A DNA stretch of 64,000 nt from Halobacillus litoralis (GCF_009856445.1 NZ_WMFA01000004.1:62001-126000), one strand, 5' to 3'. Shown: positions 1 to 8,071, counted from the first letter of the stretch. Notes: generated by a model from the sequence alone, not told the origin. Numbers and translations are program-made.

Positions 1-2
1 GC

Positions 3-212
3 ATCATTCTTTACGGTTTTACAGCGGTGGGGGCGGTAATTCATCTGTCCTTTATCGAAAGCTGGAACAATCCGCCGGGGTTGTATTGGAGTGCAGTGCT
101 GCAGGGGGGCCTCATGTTTCCGATGATTCTCAGTTGGATTCTCATGGTCCTCGGTATCCTCTTTATGTTCTCCAAAGAATTGAGGAAGGCGTACCAACGG
201 TTGAGCAATTAA
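3..212 (+). CDS. C-terminal end of a membrane protein (partial)
   Basis: The reading frame is open to the left edge of the window, so only about the last 69 residues are present. They contain a hydrophobic stretch around PMILSWILMVLGILFMF and a short basic end (KELRKAYQRL), as expected for the last membrane helix of an integral membrane protein with a cytoplasmic tail. The internal ATG at 27 has no convincing ribosome binding site, so I take this as a truncated longer gene. The family cannot be named from this piece. It ends at a strong hairpin shared with the convergent gene. Confidence 0.6.
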   Translation: MILYGFTAVGAVIHLSFIESWNNPPGLYWSAVLQGGLMFPMILSWILMVLGILFMFSKELRKAYQRLSN

Positions 213-245
213 AAAGAGCCGGGAGCGATTCCCGGCCTGCTTTTA
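211..245. terminator. Bidirectional intrinsic terminator
   Basis: The inverted repeat GCCGGGA (218-224) / TCCCGGC (230-236) is flanked by an A run at 211-215 and a T run at 241-244. It can therefore end transcription from both convergent genes. Confidence 0.8.
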
Positions 246-860
246 TTTGAAAATGCCGAACGGTTTCCCGATGGGCAGCGTGACTTTACCAAAATGGACA
301 TTCAAGACGCTGGCGGCTGATCCGTAAAAGCTCATGATCGCAATCATTAATTCAGCTACGGCAGCTATCATATGCGTCGTGTGCGGCGCAATTCCGAGTG
401 TAGACAGGGAAAGGCCGATGAACAGGAAGTCGATCAATACAAAAATGATGAACAACACTTTGTTCGCTTCCATGGCGCCGATCGTCATGAATAAAGAAAA
501 AATCAGGTAACCGACATAGGCGATCCCTAATTGATGCGGGTCGACCGCCTGGGCGGCTGCTTCTCCGAAGACACCAAAGTCGATGAGCCAGGACGTTCCG
601 ACTCCGAACCAGAAGAGTCCGAAAGCAGCAAATGCCGTCGTCCCGAACGTGTTGTTATGTTTCGCATCCTGAATGGCTGCGAACAGCTGGGCAAGCCCGC
701 CGAGGAAAATCGCCCAAGGCAGTACGAAAGATACCCCGTCCGTCCATCCAAGCTTAGCTGAAGATGCCACAAGTGTAACCATAGCGAGTCCAAAAAGTCC
801 GATCGCGGAAGGGTCTGCGGTGGTCATTTGTACCCGTTGCGTCGTTGTTGATTGATTCAT
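243..860 (-). CDS. GPR1/FUN34/YaaH (AceTr) family acetate transporter-like protein
   Basis: The 205-residue, highly hydrophobic protein has about six predicted membrane segments. Near the N terminus, residues 16-22 (DPSAIGL) match a diverged form of the family signature N-P-x-P-x-G-L that precedes the first helix. Family members (SatP/YaaH) move acetate or succinate across the cytoplasmic membrane as hexamers. The length fits the family (about 190-210). The gene is monocistronic, starts at the ATG at 860 with an AGGAGGGATC-type ribosome binding site, and ends in the shared terminator. Family assignment is firm; the substrate is inferred. Confidence 0.85.
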   Translation of the reverse strand: MNQSTTTQRVQMTTADPSAIGLFGLAMVTLVASSAKLGWTDGVSFVLPWAIFLGGLAQLFAAIQDAKHNNTFGTTAFAAFGLFWFGVGTSWLIDFGVFGEAAAQAVDPHQLGIAYVGYLIFSLFMTIGAMEANKVLFIIFVLIDFLFIGLSLSTLGIAPHTTHMIAAVAELMIAIMSFYGSAASVLNVHFGKVTLPIGKPFGIFK

Positions 861-980
861 AGATGATCCCTCCTAAAAAACATACTTGTTCAATTTACAT
901 AAAAAATAGAGGCCATGCAATGAGTTTTTTCATGTAAGCGAAACTTTCATAGATTTCAAAGCCTAGAGAGGAAGTGGAAG

Positions 981-1604
981 ATGTTCCAGCATGTCATTAC
1001 AGATGAAAAGGAGCTTCGCGAAATGACAGGCGAACCCAGTGAACTGGTGAACAATAAGGTGATTCACCACGTGGATGAAAATGCCCGGCAGTTCATCAGA
1101 CAATCGCCGTTCCTATTGCTTGCGACTTCCGATTCGGAAGGGAATGCTGACGTGTCCCCCCGGGGAGATGAGAAAGGTTTCGTTCACATCCTGAATGAAA
1201 ACTACTTGATTATTCCTGAGAGGCCGGGGAACAAGCGTGTGGATTCGATGAGGAATCTGCTATCCAACCCTCATGCAGGCTTGATCTTTTTCATCCCAGG
1301 AGTTGAAGAAACGTTGAGGGTAAATGGACGGTCGTGCATCATAGCTGATAAAGATCTCCTTGAAAAAATGGCCCACAAGGGAAAAGTTCCTTCCCTCGGC
1401 ATCGCCGTTGAGGTCCAGGAATGTTTCATCCATTGCGCCAAAGCATTCAAACGATCCGGACTATGGAAGCCTGACACATGGCTTCCAACAGAAGAGCGGC
1501 CATCTGCTGCGAAGATGCTGGCGGAACACGCCAGACTTCCTGACTTGGATGAGGCGGCGGTCACGGAGCGTTTAAAAGAAAGTTACACAAAACGACTGTA
1601 TTGA
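981..1604 (+). CDS. Pyridoxamine 5'-phosphate oxidase-like FMN-binding protein (DR_2398 type)
   Basis: The 207-residue soluble protein has the split-barrel flavin-binding fold of the PPOX family. The substrate-side strand SPFLLLATSDSEGNADVSPRGD lies at residues 42-63 and is followed by a PGNKR motif near 80-86, which together are typical of the DR_2398 subfamily of probable FMN-dependent oxidoreductases. The physiological substrate of this subfamily is not established. The start ATG follows GAGAGGAAGTGGAAG. A GNAT gene follows 14 bases downstream, so the two are probably cotranscribed. Confidence 0.85.
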   Translation: MFQHVITDEKELREMTGEPSELVNNKVIHHVDENARQFIRQSPFLLLATSDSEGNADVSPRGDEKGFVHILNENYLIIPERPGNKRVDSMRNLLSNPHAGLIFFIPGVEETLRVNGRSCIIADKDLLEKMAHKGKVPSLGIAVEVQECFIHCAKAFKRSGLWKPDTWLPTEERPSAAKMLAEHARLPDLDEAAVTERLKESYTKRLY

Positions 1605-1618
1605 GAGGTGTCAGGAAC

Positions 1619-2170
1619 ATGGACTTTCAAGAATTAAAAACCGATCGCCTGAAGCTCGTGGAAATCACGGACCAATATATTGATCCCTACTATGCCATCA
1701 TGTCGAAAGATGAGGTCACCAAGTACTATGGAATGCCTTCTCTCACAGAACGGGAGCAGGCAGAAAACATCGTCCGTTCGTTCCGTGACAATTTTGCAGT
1801 GATGAAGAGCATCCGCTGGGGAATCATTTGGAAAGAGACAGAGGCATTCATCGGAACCGTCGGCCTGAACAATTGGAGTCCCTACAGCCGAAAGGCAGAA
1901 GTGGGTTATGAACTCGACCCTTCCTTTTGGAGGAAAGGGATCACATCAGAAGCCGTATCGGCGGTTGTCGGATATGCGTTTTACGAGTTGGGTCTTTATC
2001 GTTTAGGTGCGGTGACTTTTCCTCAAAATGATGCCTCATCAGGATTGCTGCGGAGACTGGGATTTAGAGAAGAAGGGGTGCTGAGAGGGTATCTCTTCCA
2101 AAATGATCAGAATCATGATGCACTCATGTTTTCCCGTTTGCGACATGAGTTCCTAAAGGAAGAATCCTGA
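1619..2170 (+). CDS. GNAT acetyltransferase, RimJ/RimL-like
   Basis: The 183-residue protein opens with LKTDRLKLVEI, the usual N-terminal strand of RimJ-like enzymes. It has the acetyl-CoA binding loop in GYELDPSFWRKGITSEA (around residues 97-114) and the C-terminal SSGLLRRLGFREEGVLR segment. It would transfer an acetyl group from acetyl-CoA to a protein N terminus or small amine; the substrate is unknown. I chose the ATG at 1619 rather than the TTG at 1601 because GAGAGGTG (1603-1610) is ideally spaced from it. Its stop overlaps the next start (ATGA at 2168-2172), which implies translational coupling. Confidence 0.85.
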   Translation: MDFQELKTDRLKLVEITDQYIDPYYAIMSKDEVTKYYGMPSLTEREQAENIVRSFRDNFAVMKSIRWGIIWKETEAFIGTVGLNNWSPYSRKAEVGYELDPSFWRKGITSEAVSAVVGYAFYELGLYRLGAVTFPQNDASSGLLRRLGFREEGVLRGYLFQNDQNHDALMFSRLRHEFLKEES

Positions 2171-2355
2171 TGGAAATCAATCGTTTCTTCCTGATGTTCG
2201 CAACGACGATGATGCTGATTTTTGGAGGCGTTTTCTCTATCCGTTACCTTCGTAATGGAGAGTTCCTCACCGCTCATCTCCTGAGCGCGCTGGCAGGTTT
2301 CCTTATCCTTATCATCGCTTTGATTTGGAGGCAGAAGCATAAAGGGAGAGGATGA
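2170..2355 (+). CDS. Small two-helix membrane protein
   Basis: The 61-residue protein has two hydrophobic stretches (FFLMFATTMMLIFGGVFSI and LLSALAGFLILIIALIW) joined by a short polar turn, and a basic tail RQKHKGRG, so both ends are probably cytoplasmic. It is coupled by ATGA overlap to the GNAT gene upstream and followed after 6 bases by another membrane gene. I do not recognise the family. Confidence 0.65.
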   Translation: MEINRFFLMFATTMMLIFGGVFSIRYLRNGEFLTAHLLSALAGFLILIIALIWRQKHKGRG

Positions 2356-2361
2356 ATACAT

Positions 2362-2796
2362 ATGTGGAAATTTCTTTTTTGGTTAGTAGGGATTGGTCTG
2401 GTCTTCGGCGGTGGGTATTTTGTTGGGATCATCACATCCGATGACCCTTCCTATCAGATCATGATTCAGGAAGAGGGAGGAGAAAATCAGCCTCCCAATG
2501 GGGCGGTTCTGACAGAGGTTGACCAGCCGGCAAAGATGGATACCATGCTTGCCATTCTTCTCGGAAAACAGCCTGCCGATGGGGTCAATGTAAAGGAAAA
2601 TGAACCGGATGCCTCTCTGAAACTGATGAGTCCCAAGAGGTCGGTCGGATTGACGGATCTTAGAATATGGTTCACAGAAGACGGGGCTGTATTGGCAGAA
2701 AGACAAAGCGATACATGGGAGGATCCCGCCTTTTTCACGATTCCGGAAAGGGATGCATCATATATCCAATCCGTGATTGCAGAGGAGGATGAATAG
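2362..2796 (+). CDS. Membrane-anchored protein of unknown function
   Basis: The 144-residue protein has one N-terminal membrane segment (residues about 3-25, glycine-rich, FGGGYFVGII). The remainder is an acidic, probably extracytoplasmic domain. No catalytic motif is visible. It starts at the ATG at 2362 after AGGGAGAGG and lies in the tightly packed 1.6-3.8 kb unit. The next gene, a lipoprotein, starts one base after its stop, which suggests that the two surface domains are made together. Confidence 0.6.
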   Translation: MWKFLFWLVGIGLVFGGGYFVGIITSDDPSYQIMIQEEGGENQPPNGAVLTEVDQPAKMDTMLAILLGKQPADGVNVKENEPDASLKLMSPKRSVGLTDLRIWFTEDGAVLAERQSDTWEDPAFFTIPERDASYIQSVIAEEDE

Positions 2797-2797
2797 C

Positions 2798-3034
2798 GTG
2801 GAGATGGAAAAACTTCGCGGACCGATTTATTTTGTCGGTATCTGTATCCTGTTCGCCGGCTGTGCCGCTTCAAGTGGAAATAACAGCCCCGTCATTCAAC
2901 AACAGGATCATTCCTATGAACTGGAGGAGATCCAGCAGGAACTTCAGATGCTGAGGCAGGAAGTCGAGGTCTTAAATGAACAGCTTTCGGATGATGACAC
3001 TACGGAACGTACGGGTACGAAGCGAACCTATTAA
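2798..3034 (+). CDS. Small lipoprotein with coiled-coil tail
   Basis: The 78-residue protein has a signal peptide ending in the lipobox LFAGC, so the cysteine is expected to be lipidated and the protein anchored to the outer face of the membrane. The mature part contains a heptad-like stretch (LEEIQQELQMLRQEVEVLNEQL) that should form a coiled coil. The GTG at 2798 is preferred because AGAGGAGG (2781-2788) is 9 bases upstream; the in-frame ATG at 2789 would touch that site. Function unknown. Confidence 0.65.
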   Translation: MEMEKLRGPIYFVGICILFAGCAASSGNNSPVIQQQDHSYELEEIQQELQMLRQEVEVLNEQLSDDDTTERTGTKRTY

Positions 3035-3051
3035 TCATGGAGGGATATGTC

Positions 3052-3309
3052 ATGAAGGATGGATTCAAGCACTATTTCTGGAAGCGGTTCTGGTTGATAT
3101 TCGTTCCGCTTTATTTGATGGCGATTGGAAATGAAAGCTATATTGTCTCGAATTCTTTTTCTGAATTCGAGGACTATGGTTCTTTTCTTTATTTCCTGGT
3201 TTTCTATTTCATCGGTTACGGAGCCATTACCGCGGGGATCCTTCACCTTTTTTGGAGAGCGGGGAGGAATACGGGGGTCCTGAATCGTGAAGAAAAGTTT
3301 AGAGAGTAA
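3052..3309 (+). CDS. Small membrane protein
   Basis: The 85-residue protein has two clear hydrophobic segments (WLIFVPLYLMAIG and FLYFLVFYFIGYGAITAGILHLFW). I selected the ATG at 3052 over the one at 3037 because the latter lies inside the ribosome binding site TGGAGGG. Its 3' end overlaps the next reading frame by 23 bases. Function unknown; context is the same small-membrane-protein operon. Confidence 0.6.
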   Translation: MKDGFKHYFWKRFWLIFVPLYLMAIGNESYIVSNSFSEFEDYGSFLYFLVFYFIGYGAITAGILHLFWRAGRNTGVLNREEKFRE

Positions 3310-3820
3310 ATTTTTCCGGTTATTTACAGGGGAAGGGACGGCTCTCGCTTTGTTCCTTCTGATGTATATTTCTATGTTGGAAAAAATAAATATCATGCAA
3401 CCCTTCCTTTTTACTCCTTTGTCAATCTTCTGCTTTTTTCTCCTGGAATGGGTTTTATTTCAGGGAACCGTGTACTGGTTTCTTAAATGGAGAAGAATAT
3501 CTCTTACGAAAAAGACCAGGCTTGATGAATTACAGTATCGGTGGTTCGATTGGTTGAAAAAGAGTAATCTTCTCCTGCTTTCTATTGCGGGAGGATTCCT
3601 GATTTACCAATGGGTATTCTCAAGCACAGGAAACTGGTGGGCCTTGTTCCTTTTCGTTTTTGCTGCAGGGGAGCATATCAACTATTACCATATCCGTTTA
3701 TCCTACCAGACAAAAGAAGAGTGGAGGGATTGGAAAAGCAGAGGGTGGCAGCGCTCTTTACTTGCTCGCGAATTGAGTAAGCATAAAAGGAGACCCAGCT
3801 CCACTCATGGACGTTTTTAA
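3287..3820 (+). CDS. Polytopic membrane protein of unknown function
   Basis: The 177-residue protein has four likely membrane helices (around residues 14-32, 38-60, 96-113 and 118-134) and a strongly basic C-terminal tail (KHKRRPSSTHGRF). The start is a GTG at 3287 inside the preceding gene, with a weak GGGGGT site, so translation probably depends on coupling. It is the last gene of the small membrane unit. I do not recognise the family. Confidence 0.55.
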   Translation: MKKSLESKFFRLFTGEGTALALFLLMYISMLEKINIMQPFLFTPLSIFCFFLLEWVLFQGTVYWFLKWRRISLTKKTRLDELQYRWFDWLKKSNLLLLSIAGGFLIYQWVFSSTGNWWALFLFVFAAGEHINYYHIRLSYQTKEEWRDWKSRGWQRSLLARELSKHKRRPSSTHGRF

Positions 3821-3885
3821 CCATGCAATAAATGAGTTCCATACATATCCTTGAGAGGTAGAATGAAAAGAAGGGGGATGGCAGG

Positions 3886-4425
3886 GTGTACTTTCCACCT
3901 ATGGAAACAGAACGTCTCCATTTAGTCCATGTGAGTCAGAAGCATACGAACTTCATATGGAAGCATTTCAGCAACAGCAAAGTCTGTGAGTTTTTATATG
4001 ATGAAGAAGACTTGGAGAATTACGACCAAGCTCTGGCATTAGTCGAATGGTTCTCTAATCCTGAAGAAAAAGGGTACAACCGCTGGGTCCTCGAGAGTAA
4101 AGAAAAGGGCGGAATACCTGTCGGGACCTGTGGTTTCCATTTATGGGACAGGCAGAATCGAATGGCGGAAATCGGATATGATCTTTATCCCGACTATTGG
4201 GGCAAAGGACTGATGAAAGAGGCGCTTGTGGCCTGTATCAACAGCGGCTTTCAAAACATGAATCTGAACCGAATCCACGCTTATGTAGCGGTTGAGAATC
4301 AACGTTCCTCTGATTTGTTGAAACGTTTAGGGTTTACGTGCGAAGGTGTGTTCCGGGATAAACATTATTATCATGGCAGGTATTATGACCATTATACGTA
4401 TTCTCTGCTCCGTAGAGAATGGTAA
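3886..4425 (+). CDS. GNAT acetyltransferase, RimJ/RimL-like
   Basis: The 179-residue protein has the family start METERLHLVHV, an acetyl-CoA loop in GYDLYPDYWGKGLMKEAL (around residues 88-105) and the final NQRSSDLLKRLGFTCEGVFRD segment. A GTG at 3886 follows AAGGGGGAT; an ATG at 3901 is the alternative start. It is probably cytoplasmic, with unknown substrate. It stands alone just upstream of the Zur-type promoter region and shows no Zur-box of its own. Confidence 0.82.
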   Translation: MYFPPMETERLHLVHVSQKHTNFIWKHFSNSKVCEFLYDEEDLENYDQALALVEWFSNPEEKGYNRWVLESKEKGGIPVGTCGFHLWDRQNRMAEIGYDLYPDYWGKGLMKEALVACINSGFQNMNLNRIHAYVAVENQRSSDLLKRLGFTCEGVFRDKHYYHGRYYDHYTYSLLRREW

Positions 4426-4477
4426 ACCTATGATGATGTAAAAAGCACAGATGGAAAAGGGGGAGAAAGCTTACCCC

Positions 4478-4506
4478 TTTACAAAATTCAAGTCCTGTTA
4501 TAAGAT
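4478..4506 (+). promoter_or_regulatory. Candidate promoter of the zinc-starvation operon
   Basis: TTTACA (4478-4483) and TAAGAT (4501-4506) are 17 bases apart and sit directly upstream of the first Zur-like box, so a repressor bound there would cover the transcription start. Confidence 0.5.
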
Positions 4507-4508
4507 GT

Positions 4509-4529
4509 AATTCGTAATCGTTACTATTA
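4509..4529. promoter_or_regulatory. Zur-like box A
   Basis: AATTCGTAATCGTTACTATT plus a final A is close to the Bacillus Zur consensus AAATCGTAATnATTACGATT(T), and is centred on 4519. It lies just past the candidate -10. Match judged by eye. Confidence 0.7.
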
Positions 4530-4585
4530 ATTGAGTTGGGATTCGTTCTTTAGAAAAGGAGCGTCCTATTTTTTTACGTGTTTTT

Positions 4586-4606
4586 AAATCGTAATAATTA
4601 CTATTA
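4586..4606. promoter_or_regulatory. Zur-like box B
   Basis: AAATCGTAATAATTACTATT plus a final A, centred on 4596, is a near-perfect left half and good right half of the Zur operator. It lies 77 bases downstream of box A and 17 bases before the S14 start codon, so the operon may have two control points. Confidence 0.8.
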
Positions 4607-4623
4607 TTGAAAGGAATGAAGAT

Positions 4624-4893
4624 ATGGCTAAAAAGTCAAAAGTAGCAAAAGAGAAGAAACGTCAGGCGTTGGTTCAAAAATATGCAGCACTGCGTAAAGA
4701 GTTGAAGGAAAAAGGCGACTACGAAGCGTTAAGGAAACTACCTAGAGATTCCTCCCCCACCCGTCTGACCGGACGCTGTGAAGTCACCGGAAGGCCGCGA
4801 GGGTACATGCGCAAATTCAAAATGTCTCGCATAGCCTTCCGAGACTACGCCCACAAAGGCCAAATCCCAGGCGTGAAAAAATCCAGTTGGTAA
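4624..4893 (+). CDS. rpsN: 30S ribosomal protein S14, zinc-independent (alternative) form
   Basis: The 89-residue protein has the S14 signature [27 protein letters not shown] near residues 47-74. It is the long form that lacks the two CxxC zinc-ribbon pairs of the standard Gram-positive S14; only one cysteine (in GRCEVTGR) is present. In B. subtilis the paralogous zinc-free S14 is derepressed by Zur under zinc limitation and replaces the zinc-containing copy, freeing zinc. The two Zur-like boxes upstream show the same logic here. Start ATG follows GAAAGGAATGAAG. Confidence 0.95.
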   Translation: MAKKSKVAKEKKRQALVQKYAALRKELKEKGDYEALRKLPRDSSPTRLTGRCEVTGRPRGYMRKFKMSRIAFRDYAHKGQIPGVKKSSW

Positions 4894-4994
4894 TTTTAAG
4901 TGTGGAGACACCCTGATAGACGCGACAAGCATAAGAGGTTCAGCGGAGTTTTTTCCTCCGCTGCCTTACATAAAAAGAAAGAGGAGGTGGCTCG

Positions 4995-6134
4995 TTGTAT
5001 AAGTGGGTCATCATCGGTGGAGGCATCCAAGGGTGTACGGTTGCCTCCTACCTTATACATTCAAAAAAAGCAGATACTTCGAGCTTGAAAGTGATCGACC
5101 CACACGAGGGACCCCTTCACAGGTGGAAGACGCTCACCCGGCGCGTAGGGATGAAATATCTGCGTTCTACCTCCGTTCATCATATGGATCCTGATCCTCA
5201 CTGCCTCCGGAAATTCGGAAGAAAAGAAGGGTATGCTCAACCGTTCATTGGAAGATATGATCGTCCAAGGCTTGATTTGTTCAACGATTATCACGAGGAA
5301 CTTTTCCATCAATATAAATGGAACGACTTTTGGATACAGGCGACAGTGAAGGGATTAGAAAGAACAGCAGGCGGATGGGAGATCGAGACAGATCGCCACT
5401 CCATTGCTGCTGAACGGGTGGTCGTTGCCATCGGGGTCAATGACCGTCCTCATTTTCCAGAATGGGCAGACCCGTCCGATGAGCGGATGTGTCACTTGTT
5501 TTCTTCTCCAGAAACCAGGAAGAGTGGATCATTGGTCATCGTCGGTGGAGGGATATCCGCCGCTCACTTGGCCAACACGTATGCGATGGAGGGCGAGAGG
5601 GATGTGACGCTTCTGAAGAGACACCCGTTCAGGATCAATGATTTTGATAGTGATCCTGGCTGGTTGGGACCGAAATACATGAATGGGTTTCATAAAGTGA
5701 CGTGTTATGAAAAGAGGCGTGAAATAATTAAAGCGGCGCGTCACCGGGGGTCCATAACAAATGGCCTTTCTGTAAAGCTGAAGCGGCATGAACGCCAGGG
5801 GAGATTGAAAATCATCACTGACCAGGTGGAGGCTGCTAGTTACGATAAGGATCACATCCATCTGCATTTGAAAAATCATAAAGGAATAGAGGCGCAAACC
5901 GTGCTGCTTGCTACAGGTGCTGAACATTGTGTTCCAGGATGGGAGTGGCTCGATCGTGTTAGTGTATCTTGCGCACTTCCAACAGCTCCCTGTGGCTTTC
6001 CAGTCGTGAATGCCCGCCTGGAGTGGGGACCTGGTTTGTATGTCGCGGGAGCGCTTGCGGAACTAGAAATCGGCCCTTCTGCGAGAAACATTGCTGGAGC
6101 AAGAAGAGCAGCGGAAAGAATTGCGGCCATTTAG
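4995..6134 (+). CDS. FAD/NAD(P)-binding oxidoreductase in a Zur-type operon
   Basis: The 379-residue protein has two Rossmann dinucleotide motifs: GGGIQG at residues 8-13 (FAD) and GGGISA at 184-189 (NAD(P)H). It also has the LLATGAE motif at 304-310 that links the domains in flavoprotein monooxygenase-like and disulfide-reductase-like enzymes. No CxxC redox pair is visible near the N terminus, so a thioredoxin-reductase role is unlikely. TTG at 4995 is the start, after GAGGAGGTGG. It sits between the zinc-free S14 and a COG0523 GTPase, 11 bases from the latter, which predicts expression in zinc limitation. The substrate is unknown. Confidence 0.75.
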   Translation: MYKWVIIGGGIQGCTVASYLIHSKKADTSSLKVIDPHEGPLHRWKTLTRRVGMKYLRSTSVHHMDPDPHCLRKFGRKEGYAQPFIGRYDRPRLDLFNDYHEELFHQYKWNDFWIQATVKGLERTAGGWEIETDRHSIAAERVVVAIGVNDRPHFPEWADPSDERMCHLFSSPETRKSGSLVIVGGGISAAHLANTYAMEGERDVTLLKRHPFRINDFDSDPGWLGPKYMNGFHKVTCYEKRREIIKAARHRGSITNGLSVKLKRHERQGRLKIITDQVEAASYDKDHIHLHLKNHKGIEAQTVLLATGAEHCVPGWEWLDRVSVSCALPTAPCGFPVVNARLEWGPGLYVAGALAELEIGPSARNIAGARRAAERIAAI

Positions 6135-6145
6135 GAGGAGAACAG

Positions 6146-7330
6146 ATGAACGGAAAAATACCAGTCACCGTGTTGAGTGGATACTTAGGTTCTGGAAAGA
6201 CGACATTGCTGAATCATCTTCTTCATAATAAAGAAGATCGGAAAATCGCAGTGATCGTCAATGATATGAGTGAAGTGAACATTGATGCATCCATGGTCAA
6301 ACAAGGAGGATTCTCTCGAACGGAGGAGAAACTCGTAGAGCTTCAAAACGGTTGTATTTGCTGTACGTTAAGAGAAGACCTGATCAAGGAGGTCGAGAAA
6401 TTATCAGACATGGATATTGATCATATCGTCATCGAATCGACCGGCATTTCTGAACCGATTCCCGTCGCTCAAAGTTTCACGTATATTGACGAGGAGCTCG
6501 GTATCAATCTCAGTGAAACCTGCCGTTTGGATACGATGGTGACCGTCGTCGATGCTCATCGCTTTTGGGACGATTACGCTTCGGGAGAATCGTTACTGGA
6601 CAGGGAAGAAGGCGCGGATGAAACCGATGAGCGGGAAGTGATCGACCTTTTGATTGATCAAATTGAATTCGCCGATGTGTTGGTCTTGAATAAAATCGAC
6701 CTGGTGGATGAAATCGATCGTAAAGAACTGAAGGCTGTCCTTCAGCAACTGAACCCTGAAGCAAAAATCATGGAAACTTCTTTCAGTGAGGTCCCACTGC
6801 AAGAAGTATTGGACACATCGTTGTTCGACTTTGAGAAAGCGAGTCAGGGAGCAGGCTGGATCAAAGAACTGAACAATGAACACGTTCCGGAAACAGAGGA
6901 ATATGGCATTGGCTCTTTCGTTTATCGTAGGAAAAGACCTTTCCACCCGGAACGTTTCATGCACTGGCTTGAGAACTGGCCCCCGGGCATCGTCCGGGCG
7001 AAGGGATTCTTCTGGCTTGCGACAAGGAATGATGATGCCGGACTGCTCTCTCAAGCGGGATCATCGTTAATGATTCAGGGGGCAGGAAATTGGATCGCCA
7101 CCTTTTCTGAAGAGGAGAAGACGGAGCTGCTTGAAGAAGATCCGCAGCTGAAGGAAACGTGGGACCCCCGTTACGGCGATCGTCAAACAGAGCTTGTGTT
7201 TATTGGGATCGATATGGACCGTGAAGATATCATACAGACACTGGATCGTTGTTTGTTGACAGAGGAAGAAATGGGCATGACCTGGTCTCGTTTTCATGAT
7301 CCGTTGCCAGCGTTCGCAGCAGTAGAATAA
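6146..7330 (+). CDS. COG0523 GTPase, YciC/ZagA-like zinc metallochaperone
   Basis: The 394-residue protein has a Walker A motif GYLGSGKTT (12-20), the metal-binding CICC (70-73), the ESTGISEP switch (about 97-104) and the guanine-specificity motif NKID (182-185). Length and sequence type match B. subtilis YciC (ZagA), a Zur-regulated GTP-dependent metallochaperone that helps deliver zinc to key enzymes during starvation. The ATG at 6146 follows TTAGGAGGAG; the frame is open further upstream but that stretch overlaps the FAD gene in another frame. It is the last gene of the operon. Confidence 0.9.
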   Translation: MNGKIPVTVLSGYLGSGKTTLLNHLLHNKEDRKIAVIVNDMSEVNIDASMVKQGGFSRTEEKLVELQNGCICCTLREDLIKEVEKLSDMDIDHIVIESTGISEPIPVAQSFTYIDEELGINLSETCRLDTMVTVVDAHRFWDDYASGESLLDREEGADETDEREVIDLLIDQIEFADVLVLNKIDLVDEIDRKELKAVLQQLNPEAKIMETSFSEVPLQEVLDTSLFDFEKASQGAGWIKELNNEHVPETEEYGIGSFVYRRKRPFHPERFMHWLENWPPGIVRAKGFFWLATRNDDAGLLSQAGSSLMIQGAGNWIATFSEEEKTELLEEDPQLKETWDPRYGDRQTELVFIGIDMDREDIIQTLDRCLLTEEEMGMTWSRFHDPLPAFAAVE

Positions 7331-7337
7331 CGACCAT

Positions 7338-7377
7338 AAAAAAGTAGGGACGCCTGAACAAGGGGTCCCTACTTTTT
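7338..7377. terminator. Bidirectional terminator
   Basis: A perfect 13-base stem AAAAAGTAGGGAC / GTCCCTACTTTTT (7339-7351 and 7365-7377) lies between two convergent genes, with A and T runs on the two sides. The stop codon of the minus-strand gene lies inside the right arm. Confidence 0.9.
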
Positions 7378-7980
7378 ACATACAGCGACACCTAAAGGAT
7401 AATAGACGCCTTCACGTGGAGGCTCAATAGTGACGCCACGCTGATTATAGATTTCTTTTTCAGAAAAGTCTTCGAACAATTCCTCGAATTCCTCCGGGGT
7501 CAGTTGAAAGTAATGGAAAGGCTGACCGCATTCATAATCCCTTCCTTCGCCGAATGGAGTGGACAGAATAAGCATGCCGCCTGGCTTCAATAAATCGTAC
7601 ATACGCTGGACGAACAAACGGTCATCCTTGACGTGTTCGATTGTTTCAAAACTGAGAATCGTATCAAAGGTCCCGATCTCCTCTGGGAGAGAAGCATCCA
7701 TCGCATCTCCCTGCTTGAAGGTGAGCAAAGGGTGATAGTAGTTGTGAACCGCGTATTGCAAGGTTTCCTCACAAATATCCATGCCTATGATTTCATCGAT
7801 CTTCTCTTTTGTATCTTTCGCTATTTTGAGACTTCCATAGCCGGTCCCGCATGCCAGGTCCAATACCCTCCCATGGACATAGGGGGTGGAAAAGACGTAC
7901 CGTGCAATGTGCTCAAGAAGCATGTTGTTCATCGGGTCCATTTCTTTCGGTATGACCCGTTCGCCCGTATCTTCTAGCAT
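7369..7980 (-). CDS. Class I SAM-dependent methyltransferase
   Basis: The 203-residue protein has SAM-binding motif I VLDLACGTGYGS (39-50), an acidic motif II region (IIGMDICEETL, about 64-74) and the later TILSFETIEHVKD segment typical of Methyltransf_11/25 enzymes. It probably methylates a small molecule; the acceptor is not predictable. It is monocistronic with start at the ATG at 7980. An upstream TATAAC-like element lies near 8023 on the minus strand. Confidence 0.82.
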   Translation of the reverse strand: MLEDTGERVIPKEMDPMNNMLLEHIARYVFSTPYVHGRVLDLACGTGYGSLKIAKDTKEKIDEIIGMDICEETLQYAVHNYYHPLLTFKQGDAMDASLPEEIGTFDTILSFETIEHVKDDRLFVQRMYDLLKPGGMLILSTPFGEGRDYECGQPFHYFQLTPEEFEELFEDFSEKEIYNQRGVTIEPPREGVYYPLGVAVCKK

Positions 7981-8071
7981 ATCAAGTTCACCGCTTTGTC
8001 TGATTTTTCTTACTATGGATCAGTATAACATAGTCCGGTTTTACAAATGGAAGACCGTACGTATTGAAGAA

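Noticed and set aside
5969-6145. Possible N-terminal extension of the YciC-like GTPase
   Set aside because: The frame is open upstream but overlaps the FAD enzyme in another phase. The ATG at 6146 has a strong ribosome binding site and gives the normal family length.
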